Assembly: GCA_017550425.1 (NCBI GenBank)
Contig: JAFZPG010000032.1
Span: 1-38,585 of the forward strand
Source of the DNA: Lachnospiraceae bacterium
Lineage (GTDB): Bacteria > Bacillota > Clostridia > Lachnospirales > Lachnospiraceae
Direction: 5' to 3'
Length of the DNA: 38,585 bases
Positions 32,008 to 38,585 of the stretch are shown here, in pieces. Position numbers and translations under genes: made by a program. The notes beneath the pieces are model-generated. The model saw only the letters and a program-made list of their open reading frames with translations. It was not told where the DNA came from and did not search any database. Position 1 is the stretch's first letter, and every line of letters starts with the position of its first letter.

Positions 32008-32895
32008 TTAATGACCATAAATCCGATTCCACAGGGTTTCCTTTTGGCTCCTGCCGAAGATAAGAATCTTCCACAAGGAGTCGACTGCATAGGGTCCGTA
32101 CGTCTGCATATACGAGATATGCATCTGCTCCGCCCCATGGAAAATGAGGTCAAACTCTTCCCGTGTTATATCATTTTCCCCGTAATATCCCCGCAGAAAA
32201 CTCTCGGCAAGATCAAACCGATAGTGCATCTCCTCGGTATCGTGGTTGAAGTCCACAAACTGCATGATGAACGGCCAGCCGAGATCCAGAAACCTGCTGC
32301 CGATACCGGAATCATCCAAATCGACGAAAACGACCCTTCCGTTCTGATCCATCATCGCATTGTGCGGTCCCATGTCCGTGTGTACGAAGCACTGATCCAG
32401 CTTTTCAAAATCCGGGATGGAGTCAAGGATCGCATCAAACTCCTGCACAAAACCGCGGTCCCGGAACCATTCATAATAACCGAGCTTGCTCTGCGTAAAA
32501 GGAGACTTAACACTGTATTCCTGAAGCTCATGCATTTTCCTTGCGGCCTGCCCGAGCCGGAATTCATCGTCCGGCGTTTCACTTAGCTGTCTTCCTTCGA
32601 CAAACTCCATCAGATAGAACCAATATCCCTGACAGCTGATGTAGTAATCACCCGTTTCGGTCGGGAAGATCCTCGGCGCGAGTCCTTTCTCATTTCCCAG
32701 GAACAAATGCGACGAAACATTGCTCTTTATGGTTTCTTCCGGCGTTTCATATGAATACCCTTTCAGAATACAGCGCCCCGAATCCGTCTTGATCTGATAT
32801 ACCGGTCTGACTGAATCCTCCTTAAGGCACTTTTCTACGAAAGGATTATCAAGTTTCCACTTTGCAAGCACACTTTGCATCTGACTCAAATTCAA
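32008..32895 (-). CDS. Aminoglycoside phosphotransferase (APH)-family kinase
   Basis: A 295-aa protein kinase-like enzyme. The catalytic loop HTDMGPHNAMMD and the metal motif VVFVDLDDSGIG give the APH/choline kinase signature (HxDxxxxN and DxD). The N-terminal lobe holds the IKTDSGRCILKGY strand with the lysine. Start is TTG, supported by GAGGGGGGAT about 6 nt before it. Homologues phosphorylate aminoglycosides, homoserine, choline or sugars; the family is broad, so resistance is not implied. It lies 57 bp before the S8 peptidase on the same strand. Confidence 0.86.
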   Translation of the reverse strand: MNLSQMQSVLAKWKLDNPFVEKCLKEDSVRPVYQIKTDSGRCILKGYSYETPEETIKSNVSSHLFLGNEKGLAPRIFPTETGDYYISCQGYWFYLMEFVEGRQLSETPDDEFRLGQAARKMHELQEYSVKSPFTQSKLGYYEWFRDRGFVQEFDAILDSIPDFEKLDQCFVHTDMGPHNAMMDQNGRVVFVDLDDSGIGSRFLDLGWPFIMQFVDFNHDTEEMHYRFDLAESFLRGYYGENDITREEFDLIFHGAEQMHISYMQTYGPYAVDSLWKILIFGRSQKETLWNRIYGH

Positions 32896-32929
32896 TGATA
32901 TCCCCCCTCGACTGTAATAACAAACATTT

Positions 32930-32973
32930 CCAAGACGGATTCGGGCTTATCAAGGCATCTCCACCCGTCTTGG
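32930..32973 (-). terminator. Hairpin after the 179-aa hypothetical gene
   Basis: CCAAGACGG (32930-32938) and CCGTCTTGG (32965-32973) form a 9-bp perfect stem around a 26-nt loop, 14 bp after the stop of the upstream minus-strand gene. The T tract is weak (GGAAATGTTTG), so it may be a partial terminator or an RNA stabilising element. Confidence 0.5.
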
Positions 32974-32987
32974 GTCAGTACTATGAA

Positions 32988-33527
32988 CTAACCTAACCAC
33001 TTCTCTAAGCCGCGGTCCGTCCAGACCTGGACCTCGACATAACACTCGGGTCCGTACTTAAAGTCCGGATTCCATTCCTGGGGCAATCCATATTTGTCTA
33101 TGATCTTTTGGATCTCCTCAAAACTGTAAAGCCGGTTTCTGTATTCTTTCCCATCTTTCACATTACCGCTGAAAGTCGGGTGGGAGTCTCCGTAAGTGAA
33201 CGAAAGCATACTCGTATCCAGTTCATCGGTATCGATCGAAATGTCAGCGGTATGTTCATACATCTGTTTAAAAAACGGAACCTCTTCCACCACCATATAA
33301 TGTGGCGTCATTCTCTCCGGTTTTCCTCCGATCTTTATGAATTCGTTTCGAAGGATCGCCTCAAAACGCCTCCGCTTCTGCAGATAATCGACCGGGCGTT
33401 TCGCCAAAAAAATTCCCGGCTTATCCTTACGGATCTGTTCCAGAACCTGTTCTGCTTCATCATCCGAAAGATCGGATATGCTCCGAAACGGGCCGTTTTC
33501 TTTTTCATAATAGTGATATAATCTCAT
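32988..33527 (-). CDS. Hypothetical protein, 179 aa
   Basis: I do not recognise this family with confidence. The N-terminus (RLYHYYEKENGPFRSISDLS) is followed by an acidic helix, a basic region (LQKRRRFEAILRNEFIK), a mixed beta region (PHYMVVEEVPFFKQMY) and an aromatic C-terminus (WNPDFKYGPECYVEVQVWTD). No membrane segment or signal peptide. It looks soluble and complete, with AAAGGATC before the ATG. It lies 22 bp after the cupin gene and is probably co-transcribed with it. Confidence 0.75.
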   Translation of the reverse strand: MRLYHYYEKENGPFRSISDLSDDEAEQVLEQIRKDKPGIFLAKRPVDYLQKRRRFEAILRNEFIKIGGKPERMTPHYMVVEEVPFFKQMYEHTADISIDTDELDTSMLSFTYGDSHPTFSGNVKDGKEYRNRLYSFEEIQKIIDKYGLPQEWNPDFKYGPECYVEVQVWTDRGLEKWLG

Positions 33528-33549
33528 GATCCTTTAATCCTCAGTGTTG

Positions 33550-34050
33550 TTATTCACCATCCAGATAGTTCACTTCCGAGTCTAGTTTGAAGGACTTTTG
33601 CATGCCGCCCGCCAGGACTCTGACGTTGCCGGAATCCGGGTACAAAACCACGTCCGAAGGAGTGCTGGTATCAATGTCCAGATACGATACCGGTTCCTCC
33701 GATGTATTCGTCAGCATGTGTGCGCCGTTTTCGTTCGGTGGGAAGAACACCACGTCGCCTTCGGAAACTTCCACATTGCCCTTCGGTGTCTTCAATGTTG
33801 CCCGGCCGGATATGATATAGAACATCTCTTCCCTGCCGAGATGCTGATGATACGGGTAATTGCTCTGCCCCGGCTGCAGTGTGTAAAATGCGACTGCCAG
33901 TTTACCTTCTCCGGACTTATACGGGGAAACCACCGTGCTTTTCATAAATCCGAAGGAGTGTCGATGTTCCCCGTTCGGGTCATAGACTTGGTTCAAATCG
34001 ACTGTTTTATACTCAGCCGTCTTAACATTCTTGATAACTAACTCCTGCAT
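33550..34050 (-). CDS. Cupin-domain protein
   Basis: A 166-aa protein with one cupin barrel. Motif 1 reads PYHQHLGREEMFYIISGRA (metal-binding His-Xaa-His and Glu) and motif 2 is about EPVSYLDIDTS, where the usual second His is not evident. Such proteins bind small carbohydrates or metals, or act as isomerases; function is open. I choose the ATG encoding MQELVIKN because GGAGG lies 8 nt upstream; a longer frame adding seven residues lacks a site. Confidence 0.83.
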   Translation of the reverse strand: MQELVIKNVKTAEYKTVDLNQVYDPNGEHRHSFGFMKSTVVSPYKSGEGKLAVAFYTLQPGQSNYPYHQHLGREEMFYIISGRATLKTPKGNVEVSEGDVVFFPPNENGAHMLTNTSEEPVSYLDIDTSTPSDVVLYPDSGNVRVLAGGMQKSFKLDSEVNYLDGE

Positions 34051-34118
34051 TTTTCTTACCTCCGTATCCACAGGAACTCACATATGTAGTCATTTACTCT
34101 CTTCCATTTTTCCCTCTC

Positions 34119-34130
34119 TTTTGGTATACT
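34119..34130 (+). promoter_or_regulatory. Extended -10 promoter of the YegP-like gene
   Basis: TTTTGGTATACT carries an extended -10 (TGGTATACT, -10 hexamer at 34125-34130) but no good -35 hexamer at 17 nt (TTCCAT). The predicted start is about 30 nt before the ATG. Confidence 0.5.
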
Positions 34131-34165
34131 AGGAGCATACTTACTAAAAATATCGAAAGGAAACG

Positions 34166-34561
34166 ATGATGGGTAGATTTGTCATTGATGTCAAGCCGGG
34201 CAATGTCACGTTTTCTTTGCATGCCCGAAACGGCGAGCCCATCGCGACGTCGCTGACATTTTCCTCGCTCTCGGTCGCAAAGCGTTGTGTGGAGAGCGTG
34301 CGACGGCTGGCCGCGCGAAAGGATATCGGTCTCGACGACTGCAGCGTCCGCACAAAAGATCCGGATGCAAGGCCGATCAAAAACCCGAAATTTGAACTCT
34401 ATAAAGATAAATACGGCGCTTTTCGTTTCCGGTTACGCGCCAGAAACGGAGAAGTCGTCTTAAATTCATCATCCTATACAACAAAGGCGTCCTGCAAAAA
34501 CGGGATCGCCAGTGTCATCAAAAACGCTCCCGAGGCGGAGCTTACCATACTCGGTCAATAA
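34166..34561 (+). CDS. YegP-like (DUF1508) two-domain protein
   Basis: A 131-aa protein of two DUF1508/YegP repeats. The second repeat is clear: KFELYKDKYGAFRFRLRARN followed by SSSYTTKASCKNGIASVIKN; the first is a diverged copy with LHARNGEPIATS and SVAKRCVESVRR. The fold is a small beta-rich unit of unknown function. AAAGG precedes the ATG pair; I use the second-frame ATG given by the longest reading. Its 3' end overlaps the convergent gene by 7 bp. Confidence 0.85.
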   Translation: MMGRFVIDVKPGNVTFSLHARNGEPIATSLTFSSLSVAKRCVESVRRLAARKDIGLDDCSVRTKDPDARPIKNPKFELYKDKYGAFRFRLRARNGEVVLNSSSYTTKASCKNGIASVIKNAPEAELTILGQ

Positions 34562-35022
34562 TACCGGGCCCTCCCCATGGAGGGCTCTTTTGTTGCCTTC
34601 TCGCCCCAGGCGTTCGCCCAACGCTCCGGATAGAAATCATAGTAGGAGATCTCTTTCTTTTGGCGCATGCGGCTCAGACACGGCAGGCCGGCCCAAACGA
34701 TCGACGGCAGACCGATGATGAGCAGATACAGCGGTCCCAGGACCAGAGACTGCACGGAATGTCCGTACTCGTGGACCAGTGTCCGCCGCCAGATCGGAAT
34801 GTCAAAGTGATTTTTTTCACGGGAGTTTCTCCCGGAAACAAAGAGGAACATACCCAGGCTCACGCTGCCGCCCTGCTTCCATGCAGTCACGACGGCGCCG
34901 TGATACACGTAGTGCGGCCTGCGGATCGTAAGCAGGAAAACAAAGGCTCCCACCAGTGTCTGCGGCAGCCCCCAGGTCAGCTGAACCAATCGATATAAGA
35001 ATATCCGAAGTTTCGCTTTCAC
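34555..35022 (-). CDS. Small membrane protein with an HEYGH motif
   Basis: A 155-aa protein with two hydrophobic regions: an N-terminal hairpin (LTWGLPQTLVGAFVFLL) and a second segment after the HEYGH motif (LVLGPLYLLIIGLPSIVWAG). The HExxH sequence in RRTLVHEYGHSVQSL suggests a zinc site near the membrane. Homologues I recall in Clostridia keep this motif and the YPERWAN block. Start is GTG with GAGG 8 nt upstream. It is the last gene of the CobW operon and converges on the YegP-like gene. Peptidase activity is a hypothesis only. Confidence 0.75.
   Translation of the reverse strand: MKAKLRIFLYRLVQLTWGLPQTLVGAFVFLLTIRRPHYVYHGAVVTAWKQGGSVSLGMFLFVSGRNSREKNHFDIPIWRRTLVHEYGHSVQSLVLGPLYLLIIGLPSIVWAGLPCLSRMRQKKEISYYDFYPERWANAWGEKATKEPSMGRARYY
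34568..34591 (+). terminator. Terminator of the YegP-like gene, inside the facing gene
   Basis: GCCCTCC (34568-34574) pairs with GGAGGGC (34579-34585) around a CCAT loop and is followed by TCTTTT. It lies 7 bp after the plus-strand stop and within the last codons of the minus-strand HEYGH gene. Confidence 0.75.
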
Positions 35023-35064
35023 TGTTTGTTCCTCGATCTCGCCCTAAGTATGTTCCTCGTCAGT

Positions 35065-35907
35065 TCATTTACGTACCACGATCTCACATGTCAGCGGGAA
35101 TACGCTCTCCGTAGAGATGATCTCGCCGTATCCGTCCGCCACGATGCGGCCCGAACGCGGGTTTTTCACCGACAGGATCTCTCCTTTTACATCGGCATCC
35201 ACGTCCGAATACTCAAACGCCAGGTCGGTGCCTTCCATGGTACAGTTGATAAGTTTCAAGTCTTTACAATAGCAGAACGGCTGTGTTCCGGTGATCCGGC
35301 AGTTGATGAGTGTCAGTCCCTCCGAATACCATCCCAGATACTCGCCGTTCACGATGCAATCGCGCACTTCCACGTTTTTCGCATGCCAGAAGGCATCCTT
35401 CGTGTTCAGAACGCAGTTTTGAATGGATACATTTTCCGTGTACTGGAACGTGTATTTTCCGGACAATGTCATGTTGCGGATGTTCACATTCTTACTCTCC
35501 AGCAGGAAGTACTCGGATGTGAAATCTCCGTTTTCGATCGTCAGGTCACGACACTTCCAACCGAATTCCGGCGATGTAGCCGAAACGTTTTTCATCGTGA
35601 TGCGATCGCATTCGCGCAGGCACTTCACGCCCGTGATCTTCGTGTTGGAAATACTGCCGTCGCAGGAATACCACAGCGGCGCCCTGCAGGTATCTTCCAT
35701 GATCGAATCCGCAACTTCAAATCTCTGAACGTGCCAGAGCGGATAGCGAAGGGCAAAACGGCAATCTTCAACCCTAAGATCGCGTCCTTCCTTCATCGCA
35801 GACTCCCCGTCCGCCGGGCCCTCGAATGCGCATCCGCGCACCAGGGCATCCTGCAGATGGTACAGCGCACGTTCTTCATCCATGATACGGTTTAAAATCT
35901 CTTGCAT
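35065..35907 (-). CDS. DUF3737-family protein (beta-helix type)
   Basis: A 280-aa protein made of repeated strands in which short motifs recur (for example SEGLTLINCRITGTQPF, NVEVRDCIVNGEYLGW), typical of a right-handed beta-helix. The alternation of xxNVxxxxCxxxG-like units fits the DUF3737 family common in Firmicutes and Bacteroidetes. No signal peptide. The ATG encoding MQEILNRI is used because AGGGGG lies just before it; a longer frame (294 aa) has no ribosome site. Function unknown. Confidence 0.85.
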   Translation of the reverse strand: MQEILNRIMDEERALYHLQDALVRGCAFEGPADGESAMKEGRDLRVEDCRFALRYPLWHVQRFEVADSIMEDTCRAPLWYSCDGSISNTKITGVKCLRECDRITMKNVSATSPEFGWKCRDLTIENGDFTSEYFLLESKNVNIRNMTLSGKYTFQYTENVSIQNCVLNTKDAFWHAKNVEVRDCIVNGEYLGWYSEGLTLINCRITGTQPFCYCKDLKLINCTMEGTDLAFEYSDVDADVKGEILSVKNPRSGRIVADGYGEIISTESVFPLTCEIVVRK

Positions 35908-35945
35908 AAAACCCCCTGTTCCGGGACGGAAACGTCCCATGGAAC

Positions 35946-37262
35946 TCACCCGCGAAACTTATGATAGTAACGCAGGATGGTCTCGATGTACTGCGGATAG
36001 AAGCGCCCCAGGGCGACCTTCACTCCGTCGCAACATTCTGTTTCGTTTTTCGCGTTGGCGATGGCGGACGAAACTCCGAGATGAAACTTCTCCGGAATGA
36101 TCCCGTCCTGCACCATGTACTGTTCAATGGTATTTCTGAGCCCCTGTTTTTCACGTTTTGTAAGCACATGGCCGGCAGCGTTTTTCGTTTTTCCTGCCGC
36201 CTCTTTCGCCAGTCGTTCGGCCCTCAGTTTCTCGGCCCGTTCTCTTTCGGTCCGTTCTTTTTCCAACCGCTCTCTCTCCAGCCGTTCGCGCTCCAGTCGC
36301 TCCTTCTCGCGCTCTGCCTTTTCTTTTTCGGCTTTCGCGAGTTTCGCTTTCTCGGCGCGGCTCAGTTTCGGCGGCTTCTCCGGCTTTTCGGCCTTCACTT
36401 TCTCGGCTTTCGTTTTCTCCGGCTTCACCTGCTCGGTTTTTGCGACCGCCGACTTTACGACTGTCTTTTCTTTTTTTGCTGCAGGATCGGAAGCCGACGC
36501 ATTCTTCGTATCGGAGACCTTATGCCCCACCACACGGGTCGGAACCTGCAGGTCCTCCAGGTCGATCACCTCGACGACCACTTTCGGGCTCTTTTTTCGA
36601 GCCGGCATCTTCGCTTCCGGCGGAAGTTCATCTACGTGGATAGCTTCGGCGGGCTCTGCATGCACCGGAGCCGGCTCCGGAGCTTTCTTTTTGCGGAACG
36701 CGGAAAAAATGGAACGGCGCTCGCGTTTTTCTCTGCGGGCGGTTTCCAATACCGGGTATGCTACGCCGGTATGCGGGTCTGTAGCACGTCCGGGCAGTTT
36801 CGGAAGGTCATCGGCCGCGGGCAATGCGAAATCGTTCGGATCTTCGATATCGAAGCGTCCCTGGCGCATGTAGCCCGGCAGGCATTCGAAGATATTCCGA
36901 CCGCTCCCGATCATCATGCGGGAGTCCAACTGTTTTGCCATTTCAACGGCAGAACCATAACCATGGTCTCCGGAAATGATATAGATCTCCTTGTCGATCT
37001 TCGAGTTGATCTCGTACCCCAGGTAGGTACTGATCATGAAATCCAGCGCATTCTTTCCCTGTTTGATCAGGATGAATGTGCCGATCTCGATGCCCTGCGA
37101 CTTATAAGCCTGCAGGACGTCCTCCACGGCACGCTGGATCACGGGCGTAGAACAGAATACCACTACTTTTGCATTGCCCGTAAGGCAGGATATCCCGTAC
37201 AGCCCGCGGATCGAAGTGTTTTCGTAATCCACAAGGAAAACTCTTCGGATGTTATCAGTCAT
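35946..37262 (-). CDS. NYN/PIN-like nuclease-fold protein with a highly charged linker
   Basis: A 438-aa protein. Residues 1-140 form a NYN/PIN-like domain with acidic residues in VFLVDYENT, NALDFMIS and IISGDHGYG, the usual metal-binding set. A linker of about 170 residues (about 200-370) contains a KEKE tract of Lys, Glu, Arg and Ala (for example EKPEKPPKLSRAEKAKLAKA), probably an extended or helical, nucleic-acid or membrane-contacting rod. The C-terminal 70 residues form a small folded region (LTKREKQGLRNTIEQYM). RNA cleavage is the likely activity by fold only. Spacing suggests an operon with DUF3737 and the CobW fusion. Confidence 0.83.
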   Translation of the reverse strand: MTDNIRRVFLVDYENTSIRGLYGISCLTGNAKVVVFCSTPVIQRAVEDVLQAYKSQGIEIGTFILIKQGKNALDFMISTYLGYEINSKIDKEIYIISGDHGYGSAVEMAKQLDSRMMIGSGRNIFECLPGYMRQGRFDIEDPNDFALPAADDLPKLPGRATDPHTGVAYPVLETARREKRERRSIFSAFRKKKAPEPAPVHAEPAEAIHVDELPPEAKMPARKKSPKVVVEVIDLEDLQVPTRVVGHKVSDTKNASASDPAAKKEKTVVKSAVAKTEQVKPEKTKAEKVKAEKPEKPPKLSRAEKAKLAKAEKEKAEREKERLERERLERERLEKERTERERAEKLRAERLAKEAAGKTKNAAGHVLTKREKQGLRNTIEQYMVQDGIIPEKFHLGVSSAIANAKNETECCDGVKVALGRFYPQYIETILRYYHKFRG

Positions 37263-37336
37263 ATTCTATTTTCTCCTTCAGGCCCGGAAGACCGGGCCCG
37301 GGGTCATGGGGATGGCGCGTCAGGCCGCGCATCCGG

Positions 37337-38290
37337 TTAAAAATATACGATCTCTTTTTCGGGTTTCTCCGTGTGCTCGATATTCTGCGCATACAGCACG
37401 GGGCCCACGCCTCGATACTGTTTCATCTTCTCATATTGGATCTGCGCAGTCACGAGGATCCAGTCGCCCGATTTCAGGTTGCGAACATATTTGCTGTGGC
37501 AGACATAACCGCAGAAGGTCAGGTCCTCCGCGCAGCAGGTCATGGCATGCCGGCCCGGTACGAAGGTGTCACCTTTAAACTCCTTCGACAGATAGGCCAT
37601 GGCTTTGAAACGCACGACCTTACCCTTGTATTTCTCGGGGTGGTCCTGCGCATCGATAAAGAAAATGCCGTAATCGATGTCTTCAATATCGATGATCGGA
37701 GCATTCAGGTCATAGGGAAGTTCGTCCGGAACGTCCATCACATCTCCGTTGACATTTTCAAAAATGATCTGTGCCCCCGGATTCGTCGCGCGGATGCTGC
37801 GGCGATACGAAGGCAGCGGCATATCCGCGGTGCAACGGTTAAAGATGACCAGGTCGGACATGTTGACCATGGCAACGATGAGCGGCTTCATGTTGTTCAG
37901 ATAAACGCCGAAAGTGCTCGCGTCGATGGTGGTGATGCCCTGATAGAGCACCCAGTCCGCAGGAGTCTTGATGTCCATGATCGTCTGCGGGTTCCACATG
38001 CCGTTGTACTCGATGAGCACACGGTCCGGTGAGTATTTGGCATCCATGACCATCAGGAATTCATCGGTCAGTTCCGACTCGGACTCGATGGTCACCACAT
38101 CCGCTTTCATTTTCCGGATGCGCTCGGCGTCGAGTTCGACCTCGCCCTCCTCACACAGGATGATGAGGGTCCGCTCGCCTGTGTTGAAGTACTCCTGGGA
38201 CAATGTAAAATTCAAAAAAGAAGTTTTTCCGCTTTCCAGAAATCCGTGGATCAGATAGACCGGAACGCGCGGTTCTACTTGTTTCGGCAT
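37337..38290 (-). CDS. CobW-type GTPase fused to a TIGR03943 (YcgQ-like) domain
   Basis: A 317-aa protein. Residues 1-210 are a CobW/YjiA-type GTPase with P-loop GFLESGKTSF (16-25). The CxCC metal motif is absent, and the region corresponding to it reads LCEEGEVELD; the NKxD element appears as NRCT. Residues about 220-317 resemble the C-terminal part of the TIGR03943/YcgQ family (FVPGRHAMTCCAEDLTFCGY), a group linked to zinc-related operons. The fusion suggests metal handling that couples GTP hydrolysis to the membrane-associated partner system. AAGGAG lies before the ATG, 9 bp after the next CobW gene. Confidence 0.83.
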   Translation of the reverse strand: MPKQVEPRVPVYLIHGFLESGKTSFLNFTLSQEYFNTGERTLIILCEEGEVELDAERIRKMKADVVTIESESELTDEFLMVMDAKYSPDRVLIEYNGMWNPQTIMDIKTPADWVLYQGITTIDASTFGVYLNNMKPLIVAMVNMSDLVIFNRCTADMPLPSYRRSIRATNPGAQIIFENVNGDVMDVPDELPYDLNAPIIDIEDIDYGIFFIDAQDHPEKYKGKVVRFKAMAYLSKEFKGDTFVPGRHAMTCCAEDLTFCGYVCHSKYVRNLKSGDWILVTAQIQYEKMKQYRGVGPVLYAQNIEHTEKPEKEIVYF

Positions 38291-38299
38291 GGTCTCTCC

Positions 38300-38585
38300 T
38301 TATTTCGCAGCGTTGACTTTAAAGAGCGTCGCGAGTGCATCTTCGTTTAATTTCGAGCCGATGACACACAGTTTTCCGGTGTAGTCGGCCGTACCGGTAC
38401 GGACTTCTGCCTCGCCCGGCGTCATGTCGAAGAACAGCCAGCCGCCATTCACGTCCGGCACAATACCCTTTGCGCGCAGTACCAGGCCGTACGTCTCGGC
38501 ATCATCCAGAGCATCCAGCATAGCCTTAAGTTCGGCCGCTTCGTACTTTCTGGGAGTCTCAACGCCCCAACTGATAAATACCTCG
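38300..38585 (-). CDS. Second CobW-type protein, C-terminal part (cut by window edge)
   Basis: The frame is open to the right edge, so the gene continues beyond the window. The visible 94 residues (EVFISWGVETPRKYEAAELK, then GLVLRAKGIVPDVNGGWLFF and GTADYTGKLCVIGSKLNEDA) match the CobW C-terminal domain of zinc or cobalt chaperone GTPases. It lies directly before the fusion GTPase with a 9-bp gap. The ATG at 38521 is internal, not the start. Confidence 0.85.
   Translation of the reverse strand, partial: EVFISWGVETPRKYEAAELKAMLDALDDAETYGLVLRAKGIVPDVNGGWLFFDMTPGEAEVRTGTADYTGKLCVIGSKLNEDALATLFKVNAAK

Noticed and set aside
26800-33527. Integron cassette array based on the mix of resistance-like genes and intergenic hairpins
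   Set aside because: No integrase and no recurrent attC-like sites; the hairpins (for example 32930-32973) differ from each other.
35922-35939. Short hairpin GGGACG-GAAA-CGTCCC as a terminator after the NYN/PIN-like gene
   Set aside because: No T tract follows and it lies close to the ribosome site of the next gene in the same operon, so termination is unlikely.
35961-37340. A 459-codon plus-strand frame opposite the NYN/PIN-like gene
   Set aside because: It mirrors the Lys/Glu-rich linker, giving Phe/Leu-rich low-complexity sequence; the opposite strand has recognisable motifs and a proper operon position.

Overview
The window looks like a chromosomal segment of a Gram-positive anaerobe of the class Clostridia, probably Lachnospiraceae or a relative. 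The basis is indirect: strong AGGAGG-type ribosome binding sites, consensus TTGACA/TATAAT promoters, many lipoproteins with a lipobox, moderate GC, and families that I associate with Clostridia. No rRNA, tRNA or CRISPR array was seen. Nearly all genes lie on the minus strand. Only a HAD phosphatase, a YegP-like protein and a gene tail at the left edge are on the plus strand.

Layout, left to right. (1) 0.1-3.4 kb: a metal-efflux operon (stand-alone HMA metal-binding protein, Zn/Cd-type P-type ATPase, AEC-family carrier) behind a consensus promoter with a perfect dyad at the start site. (2) 3.4-5.8 kb: a polar amino acid ABC importer whose binding protein has its two lobes in swapped (circularly permuted) order. 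(3) 5.8-14.5 kb: glutamate racemase, then three different HlyD/MacA-like lipoprotein adaptors, a 927-aa FtsX-type permease and two ATPases, one with a C-terminal SpoVT/AbrB-like domain. (4) 14.6-16.8 kb: a HAD phosphatase with a structured leader, and a class-C beta-lactamase-fold hydrolase. (5) 16.8-18.8 kb: a YxlE/YxlF/YxlG-like ABC-2 exporter with a PLDc_N partner. (6) 18.9-23.9 kb: two paralogous DUF885 lipoprotein peptidases and an alpha/beta hydrolase in one operon. (7) 23.9-26.6 kb: aspartokinase and a membrane metallophosphoesterase.

(8) 26.6-34.1 kb is the most accessory part: ANT(6)-like adenylyltransferase, a fused serine hydrolase, a flavodoxin-like gene fragment, an AAA_14/DUF4143 ATPase, four copies of a 13-bp motif that resemble an insertion-sequence end, an S8 peptidase, an APH-like kinase, an unknown protein and a cupin. 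Several genes here start with TTG or GTG. (9) 34.1-38.6 kb: a YegP-like protein facing an operon of two CobW-type GTPases (one fused to a TIGR03943-like domain, one cut by the window edge), a NYN/PIN-like protein with a highly charged linker, a DUF3737 protein and a small membrane protein with an HEYGH motif.

The observations most worth following are the permuted binding protein, the triple-adaptor ABC system with its AbrB-tailed ATPase, the CobW/TIGR03943 fusion, and the insertion-like repeats beside the AAA ATPase. All family assignments come from reading motifs by eye; no database search was run.
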